DNA from: Gymnothorax reevesii
Lineage: Eukaryota; Chordata; Actinopteri; Anguilliformes; Muraenidae
DNA: 64,000 nucleotides
Assembly: GCA_029721435.1 (NCBI GenBank)
Contig: CM056583.1
Coordinates: forward strand, 49,889,620 to 49,953,619
Direction: 5' to 3'
The position numbers were made by a program, and so were the translations under genes. Shown here one piece after another: positions 57,291 through 64,000 of this stretch (positions within the stretch are counted from its first letter, which is position 1; every line of letters begins with the position of its first letter). Under the pieces are notes generated by a model. The model was not told the origin of the DNA. It did no database searches and worked only from the letters and a program-made list of their open reading frames with translations.

Positions 57291-58659
57291 AAGAATAGTT
57301 TTGGTAGCATGACATTTCACTGAAAAATTCTATACAAGTAATATAATTGTGCTGTTCAGCTTGTGTGCTCATTATCCCCAACATTATCTGCAAACACATG
57401 AAAAAATTGCAGTGTTGCAAGATCCCATAAATCCATAGTAACAATAGTTATAATTACGGTTCAGATGACAAACAGAAATGTATGGATCAGAAACTGACAC
57501 AGCTAAACTAGCAAGTTGCAACATATTGCAATTACCCGCTATAAAAGGCATTGAAATGAGCCTGCAGGTATTTCTGACTTGTAAAAAGCAGTATTGCACC
57601 AAGTCTACAAGACCAATCCATGACATTTTGGGCTAGAAGTGTACAAGGGCAGGTGTGTCCCATATCAATTCCCCACTCAGCTCCCTCCTACATTCCCTCC
57701 GCTCTCTTCGCAGCTTCAGTGTGACATGTGCCGTTTCGTAATGCACAAGATGCTCAGGAAAAGTAAATGAGAGGAAGTGAAAGTACTAATTAAATGCAGC
57801 CTCAGTTAAAGAAAAGGCTATTTTCAATATTTCCATCAACTACATTATCCTCATGATTACATGTTATCAAAACTACCAAAACAGTGGGTGTGTTTCCATC
57901 AACTTGGCTTTAATCAATCTTGGAATTTGCCCTTCACAAAAAAAAAAAAAAACACGCACACAAAGTGTTCAACTTACTAGTCGATGAAAACCTGATAAGC
58001 TTAGCAAAGGTGGTTTGGCTAAATTGCATATACAATGAGCCGTAATGTATATACAGATGAATGGAAACAGGTAAGCCACAACCGCATGAGAAGAACTCTT
58101 CCAGCACTGAGGGCAGCATTTTTCTTTAGGATAATTTGATCAATGCAGTTTATGGAAACATGCTAAATTCAGGGATTTCTTCTTTTTTTTTTGAGTTTTC
58201 AAAAAAAAAAATTGTGTAACTTTCGCAAAAACATTTGAATGGAAGCCTAACTGTTGCCCCTCCTGCAGGAAGAGTTCTGCTCACACAATTGCAGTTTTGC
58301 TGTTCCCCTCCTCCTGTATCCCAGTATAAGCGTTTAAAGTTTTAATCAGCTTTCAGGAGTTTAAGCACTTGGAGTGCGTTTCTAGTCAGATTCTCCTATG
58401 TGCCAATTGGAAAAATTGATAAAAAGCTTGGTGGATGGAAATACACCTAATGACTTCCAGTCGTGTTAAGTATGAAAGGTCATCAATCAGAGATGTGGCT
58501 GCTGGAACACGAGTCGAAAACAACTTTGAGGCGTTCAATTTGAAAAATGATTAGCGAATGAGCCATTGAGGAGTAGAATTCTTCGTTCTTCTGTCACAGG
58601 ACAGCCTCCCACTAATACAGTACAGGTGCAATGCGTTGGTGTACAAAACTGCTTTTACT
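57291..58659. other. Non-coding stretch, nothing recognised
   Basis: A-rich runs at 57938-57952 and 58200-58210. No gene or repeat family recognised. Confidence 0.4.
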
Positions 58660-58962
58660 TTCATCCCTCATGAAAATTACCACAAAATACTACGGTAAAA
58701 ATACAATAGCTTTCTATAGTAACTATGGTATTTTTACTATAGATATACTATGAATACACTATAGTAACTCTGTAGTTTACGACAGTGGTGCTAAAGTAAA
58801 TCACAAAAGTCAAACTCTACTAAACTATAGCAATGATATTCAATTACTATAGTATATTTGCAACAAACTATGCTGTAGTAAAGTGTAGTTTGCTATAGTT
58901 TACATCAATTGTACTGTAGTAAACTATAGTTAACTATAGTACATTTTTATGAGAGATACGAA
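58660..58962. mobile_element. Miniature element built of ACTATAGT words
   Basis: The ends CATCCCTCATGAAAATTACC and, reversed, GTATCTCTCATAAAAATGTA are similar inverted termini. I recognise these as close to a fish miniature family with a CTCTCATGAAAAT end. The interior holds more than ten copies of CTATAGTA/TACTATAG-type words, many within ACTATAGT, itself a palindrome. Non-coding. No clear target duplication. Confidence 0.6.
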
Positions 58963-60002
58963 GAGTGAAATCAGAGGCCTATATTTTTACTTAAACACAG
59001 AGTAGGAAATGATACTACAACTTTTATCTGAGTTTATATTTTAACATGAGTAAGGTGAGTAGGGCATGTGTACTGCTCGGACCTCTGTCCAGGGGTCAAA
59101 TGGCTTTCACGGCAAAAGCAGTGGCTACTTTCAACAGACCTCCAAAATCCGCTATCAAACAGGTATGAGCTTCGGCAGTTCTCAGGAAGGAAGATTCATT
59201 TACTCGGCGCCTATTATAGATGAGGTATGGGCCCAGGCATTGGCAGTTTCCTCACTGATTGCCTGTCATTAGCCTGATCCTCTTTTCATTTGCCAAAACC
59301 AATTTAAATTTTGCTTTGTTCCACTAGCTGAATCAACAAGTCATTTCTCTGACTGATGGCCATAATTGAGCGACTGGTAAAATATAATATCCAAATAATT
59401 AAACGGAACAGTCAATATTACTCAAGCCTAAGGGAATGAAGTAAATAATTATTAGCAGTTGTCTTTAATCATCAATCACAGCAATCTTATACAGCACACA
59501 AGACTCGTGCATGTCAGCGAGCACACCAGGCAGGGCGAAGAGTGGTTCCATCTCGGCGGCTGTGCAAATATATCCGCGGTTTATCCAAAAATAGAAACTG
59601 GGAGTAAAAATCGAAGGTAAAGCAAAATGTTCCAGATATACTGGAAAAACAAGAAGTGCCTGAGGAAGCGGCAGAAAATTCTGTAATTTTCCCCACAAAG
59701 AGTGTTGTATCTCTCATTGATCCGATTTTAGTGGCCCTTCTTTTTGTCTGAGCACTGCCTCTGAGCACAAAAGAAAAATTTATTGAGCTTCTGAGGCCTC
59801 CTGTGGTTGCCAGGAGGGGCTTCTCCAGAGCATCACAGATGGTCTTCTTGGCAACCTGGGAGCAGTCTGTGAAGCCAGCCTTCAGAGACTATTGTGGAGC
59901 CAGGCTCCCAGGGGCCTGTTTTCCAGTGGCGTCGTGCGTCTCGTCACACCCCGCGGAACACAAACTACAGCGTGCTTTAGGCTAACTGACTCACGAGCCT
60001 TA
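58963..60002. other. Non-coding stretch, nothing recognised
   Basis: About 1 kb. Overlapping minus-strand frames at 59465-59768 have no recognisable domain. Confidence 0.4.
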
Positions 60003-60545
60003 GTGCACAAACACACCTACACACAAGCACACACAATCAACACACACACACACACACACACACACGTGGACACAAACCCTCATAGATATACACATAAGCA
60101 CAGACAAATGCGCACACGGGCACGTATGTAGTGACATACAGGCACACACACAATTCTACAAATGCACACACATGCCTAGAAACACTAATGTACCAAAACA
60201 CGCAGACACACAGACACATACAACACACACACATAAATACACAAACAAACCATTTCACGCAGACACACACTCACATACAAGCACACACATTTTCACATAC
60301 GAGGCCATAAAGTATAAACACACACGCATGTGCCATCCCAGGACGTACAGACATTGTCATAAATTCACGAACAACACAGACACAAACACGCAGATTCACG
60401 CGCACAGGTACACTCACACACATGTTCACACACACGCACGCACACACGTATGCAACAGCACTAACACAGACATAGACACTCACATACGTGTGCACATGCA
60501 CAAACACACATACAGACAAAGAGGGACACACATACACAGACAAAA
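60003..60545. repeat. Long interrupted CA microsatellite
   Basis: About 540 bp of CACA-rich sequence with frequent single-base interruptions, including a pure CA run at 60039-60064. Frames of up to 136 codons on both strands are translation of the repeat. Confidence 0.9.
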
Positions 60546-63459
60546 AAAACACCTGAAACCGTTAGAGCTGCCTGAGGGGTGAAGCGGTTTGGACCAGCCC
60601 GACACCGGACTCTCCATATCAAAGCAGAGGGGGGCAAAAGGGGTAAAAGAGATTTAGGAGTGTCAAATGCAACAAAAGACGGGAACAGATGTCTATTCCC
60701 CAGATGGAATCCCTTCTGCCCAGGAGCACAGTGCATTGTGGGAGTTCATTTGCAGCCGCCTAGCTTGTGGCGGCCACCCTCCCATACAGCCAGCAGTTCC
60801 CAGACTATTTATTTTACCCACCACTGGGAATTAGCTGTAGCTCCTCCCGCCTGCAGGGTAGGCAACAATACTTCCAGGGATAATGGTGGAAATTAATTAA
60901 TTGCTTTTGAAGAGTAATGACTTAATTACTTCATCATTATCAGCTGAAGACGACGTTAGAGAAAAAAAACATGCCCTTTTCAACAGCATGCATTTTTAAG
61001 GCATTTTTAAAAATATTTAACCGATAATGTAATAAGCCTTAATTGGGCTCTCATTAGATTAGCTTCTCAGTTTTGCTCAGGTCAGTTTTAATTTTTTGGA
61101 ATTTAGTCGTCCAATCAGGGTGGCGAAATAACACTGAACAACCTTGTTGTGAAGTTTCAAAAAAAAGATTGGCACTTTATAATAAGATCTGCATGATTCA
61201 ACATTAATAAATTAACAAACATTAACATTAACAAACATGAACTCTGATCAGCTCAAACCAACTCAGTACATGAACAACTAATATTCATAAAATGCAGTCA
61301 ATTATGTCATCTAAATCAAAAAAAGCTTTTGCATTTGTAAATGATTTTTATTATGCTTTATCATTAAATAATAGATTTGTTGATTCCTTTGATGACTAAT
61401 GATCAATAGGAAGCTATTTCATGCTTGATTATTTGGATATCGTTTAAAAAATAAGCATCCACATCCGTTAATTCCAGGTCATGTTACCTAGTTGTCAGGT
61501 GTTACCAAAATGCTGTATGTATCCTTATTCCACATATACCTCTGAATATTGTGTAATATACAAAATGTTATTACAGAAAGACAATAGCTGTCTCCTATGT
61601 CATCATCAGCTCATCCCTAAGTTGTCAATTATGCTGCAGTGCCACACTGGCGCAACTCCATCCTTGCATATTCAAATGGTCATAATCCTCAGAGAGCAAG
61701 GGTTCTGAAAAATATTTTTATTTTTGTTAATGCTCATACGACCTGTCTGTCCATTACAATGGGGTTCTATCAATTCCAAATAAACCTAAAGAATTCCACC
61801 ATCCAGAGTGAGGCATGTATTTATTCATTTTTTTAAATCAATTTGCAGAAATGAAAGTTCTGTGAAGAGGACATATTTACTTTTCTCTAGTACTGATATT
61901 TACATGCGCTGGGACATTTATCCAGGTTTTTTTCTTTTTTCAGACAGATTGAGAATAATAAGACATATTGTGTATTCCGATCTGATTTACACTGTCCCCA
62001 GATACAGTCACAATTCTTAAAATATGTTTGACGTTATAATGGGCTGTCAATCATTTTGTCCTGTGGAGAACAGGCCCCGTGGTTTCCATAGAAAACAGAA
62101 TAATCTTTCTACCAATCAGGATACATTTTTTTTTCCCCAGCTATGAGTCTACCCAAAATATTGAACAAAGACAGTCAGCGTGTCAACGAATCAAAAAGAA
62201 CGGTGATGATCCACTGTAAAATGTATCAATAGGACACAGCTTTCCAAAAATCCCAAAAGCTTTTCATCGGTGAAGGCCTGTTGGAAAGATAAGAGAGGAA
62301 TAAGCGGTCGGCTTCTCCAGGTTCCAATGGGCTGTGATAGGGAGCAAGCTGTGATCACAGGCACACAGCATGTGGTCTTTATCGGTCCACATGGGGCTAG
62401 GCAAGGCGCACGACCCTTAATGACTTCCCCGAATCCGAGTACTCCCTGACAAAAGGGGTCACATGTGCGACTCTTGCCGCCCGTATTCAGCAACAATGCA
62501 CACCAATTAGAATCCAGCAGACAAGGTCATCACAGGTCTCAATTAATAGAACAGGATGGTAAATTACGTAATGATGCTCTGCGGCACCACCTGGTTTACA
62601 AGTACCCAACTGTTTTCGGTGATTCGTGTGGCTCAGGTGGTCGTGGTCACCGAGTCGCCGTACAACTGCAAAAAAGATTTACGGACATTTTTTTTTAAAT
62701 CCATAAATCCTGTCTTTACTTAGGAAAATTGTATAGCGCAGAGCCTGAAAGTCGCGTCAACTTCGCTGAATCAATATTCATAAAGTTTGTCTGGTCTCTT
62801 TTTGTACCGTTTTATATTTCCATCACATTTCCAGTCTAAGCACTTTTAAACAGCACTTTTCATCTGCCAGTGATCACACAGCTGTCACAGTGATATACAG
62901 TGAACTACTGAAATGGGCTTTGTTGAAATGTGGTAATGTGCAATAACAATTCATTCGTGAGACTCAAATACGTTCCAGTGAATAAAGGAGAAGATTCTGC
63001 AAATTCCTCAATAATTTCACAAAACACGCCTATGTGCATTTGAATGAGGCAAAAATCAAAAGTAATACTGCTATGTTATTTAAACTGAAAACTTCTCACA
63101 AAACGGTGAGTGAGTAATTTAGCCGGAAACATGTTGATATCTTTGCCACTTTCTGTGTGCCAGAAGTCTGTGATTAATCCAAATGTTTCATTGGTTAATG
63201 AATCCAAATACATTTACTGGATGAATCCGTTTAAGTGAGTCATTTTCTACATTTCCTGTAACAGCCCTGTTGAGTGACAGACTGATTGAAAACTGTTTGC
63301 AAACAGTAGGCTGTTGGCAATTAGCCATAAGTAATGGCAGGATATCTCAGATCTTGATTTAGTGAGGGGGCAGAGGGTAATCACAGCATACGCAAACACA
63401 CAAAAAAATTACATTGGCAACATACGAACTTCTGCTTCTTCTGCCACCAACGAGACATC
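60546..63459. other. Non-coding stretch, mostly unique
   Basis: No gene supported. The block 62340-62500 is GC-balanced with open short frames on both strands and might be conserved DNA; this is untested. The rest is AT-rich. Confidence 0.4.
61165..61450. repeat. Possible fish miniature element (CACTTTATAATAAG start)
   Basis: GGCACTTTATAATAAGATCT then TTAATAAATTAACAAACATT recalls a common fish repeat beginning CACTTTATAATAAGG and rich in ATTAACTAA-type words. The other end was not identified. Confidence 0.35.
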
Positions 63460-63884
63460 GTCATAAACGCACAAACACACAGACACAAACACACAAATTC
63501 ACGCGCACAGGTGCATACACACACAGACACGCACACACACATGCGCAAATGCACAAAGACAGTCACAGACACTCACACACATGTTTTCACACACACACAC
63601 ACACAAACACAAACACACCTCCGATAGCCCTCACCCCTCCCACACACACACCCGCGATAACCCCTCAACCCAACACACACACACACACACACACGCACAC
63701 ACACACACCTGCAATAGACCCCCCCCCCCCACACACACACACACACACCTGCACAAACACACACACACCTGGATTGGCGTATTGACCCCTCACCCTCCTC
63801 CCCCACACACACACACGCACAAACACACACACACCTGGATTGGTGTATTGACCCCTCACCCTCCCCCCCCCACACACACACACC

Positions 63885-63922
<38 letters not shown>

Positions 63923-63940
63923 CGCGCGCCTGCACACATG
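63460..63940. repeat. CA array with an embedded CCTGGATTGG minisatellite
   Basis: CA runs alternate with a recurring block. ACCTGGATTGGCGTATTGAC then CCCTCACCCTCC begins near 63769. ACCTGGATTGGTGTATTGAC then CCCTCACCCTCC begins near 63833. Looser relatives upstream are CTCCGATAGCCCTCACCCCT, CCGCGATAACCCCTCAACCC and CTGCAATAGACCCCCCC. The two best units are about 64 bp apart. Frames of up to 127 codons reflect the repeat. Confidence 0.85.
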
Positions 63941-64000
63941 CATACAGAAACATCACATCAACTTGAGCGCTGCATGATAAAATCTGACTGCATAAGGTCC

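Noticed and set aside
60172..60582. 136-codon His/Thr-rich frame
   Set aside because: Translation of the CA microsatellite.

Overview
The window looks like a gene-poor stretch of a vertebrate genome, most likely a ray-finned fish. No complete host protein-coding gene, rRNA or tRNA can be supported. Open reading frames are short, as expected by chance in AT-rich DNA, and the longer ones lie in CA/TG microsatellites or transposon debris. The fish assignment rests on the kinds of repeats: several Tc1-like transposase fossils, IS630-like elements with an Arg/Gly-rich N-terminal exon, hAT, Harbinger-like and piggyBac-like miniature elements, and many long CA-rich microsatellites. A genus cannot be named.

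Layout. 1-9 kb: AT-rich unique sequence, one DNA-transposon tail, one repeat resembling a family I associate with molluscs, and a possible orphan exon near 8.0 kb. 9.1-9.8 kb: repeat cluster including a Tc1 remnant. 9.8-19.8 kb: mostly repeat-free, richer in GC, with GATTAATC homeodomain-type sites; this is the best candidate for conserved regulatory DNA. 19.8-22.2 kb: a deleted Tc1 element, a 567-bp inverted-arm hAT-like unit with 8-bp target duplications, and an old interspersed repeat. 23.4-29.2 kb: a nest of five mobile elements stacked four deep. 30.6 kb: a 117-bp Harbinger-like miniature element related to one inside the nest. 33.7-36.7 kb: a second nest (hAT, then a miniature element, then a 943-bp near-perfect palindrome). 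37.9-40.6 kb: a Tc1 element split by a 152-bp tandem repeat and a terminal-repeat-like element. 40.6-47.2 kb: unique AT-rich DNA with a triple forkhead-type motif. 47.2-50.9 kb: a decayed 228-bp tandem array, a third Tc1 fossil and a 463-bp Tc1/mariner-type miniature element. 51-64 kb: CA/TG arrays with embedded minisatellites, piggyBac-like, hairpin and unclassified miniature elements, and a second, inverted copy of the terminal-repeat-like element carrying a 711-bp transposon.

Nothing here works as a gene pathway. The biological content is successive transposon invasions whose order can be read from target-site duplications and nesting, set in non-coding DNA that may regulate genes outside the window. 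All family names come from recognition by eye; no database search was run.
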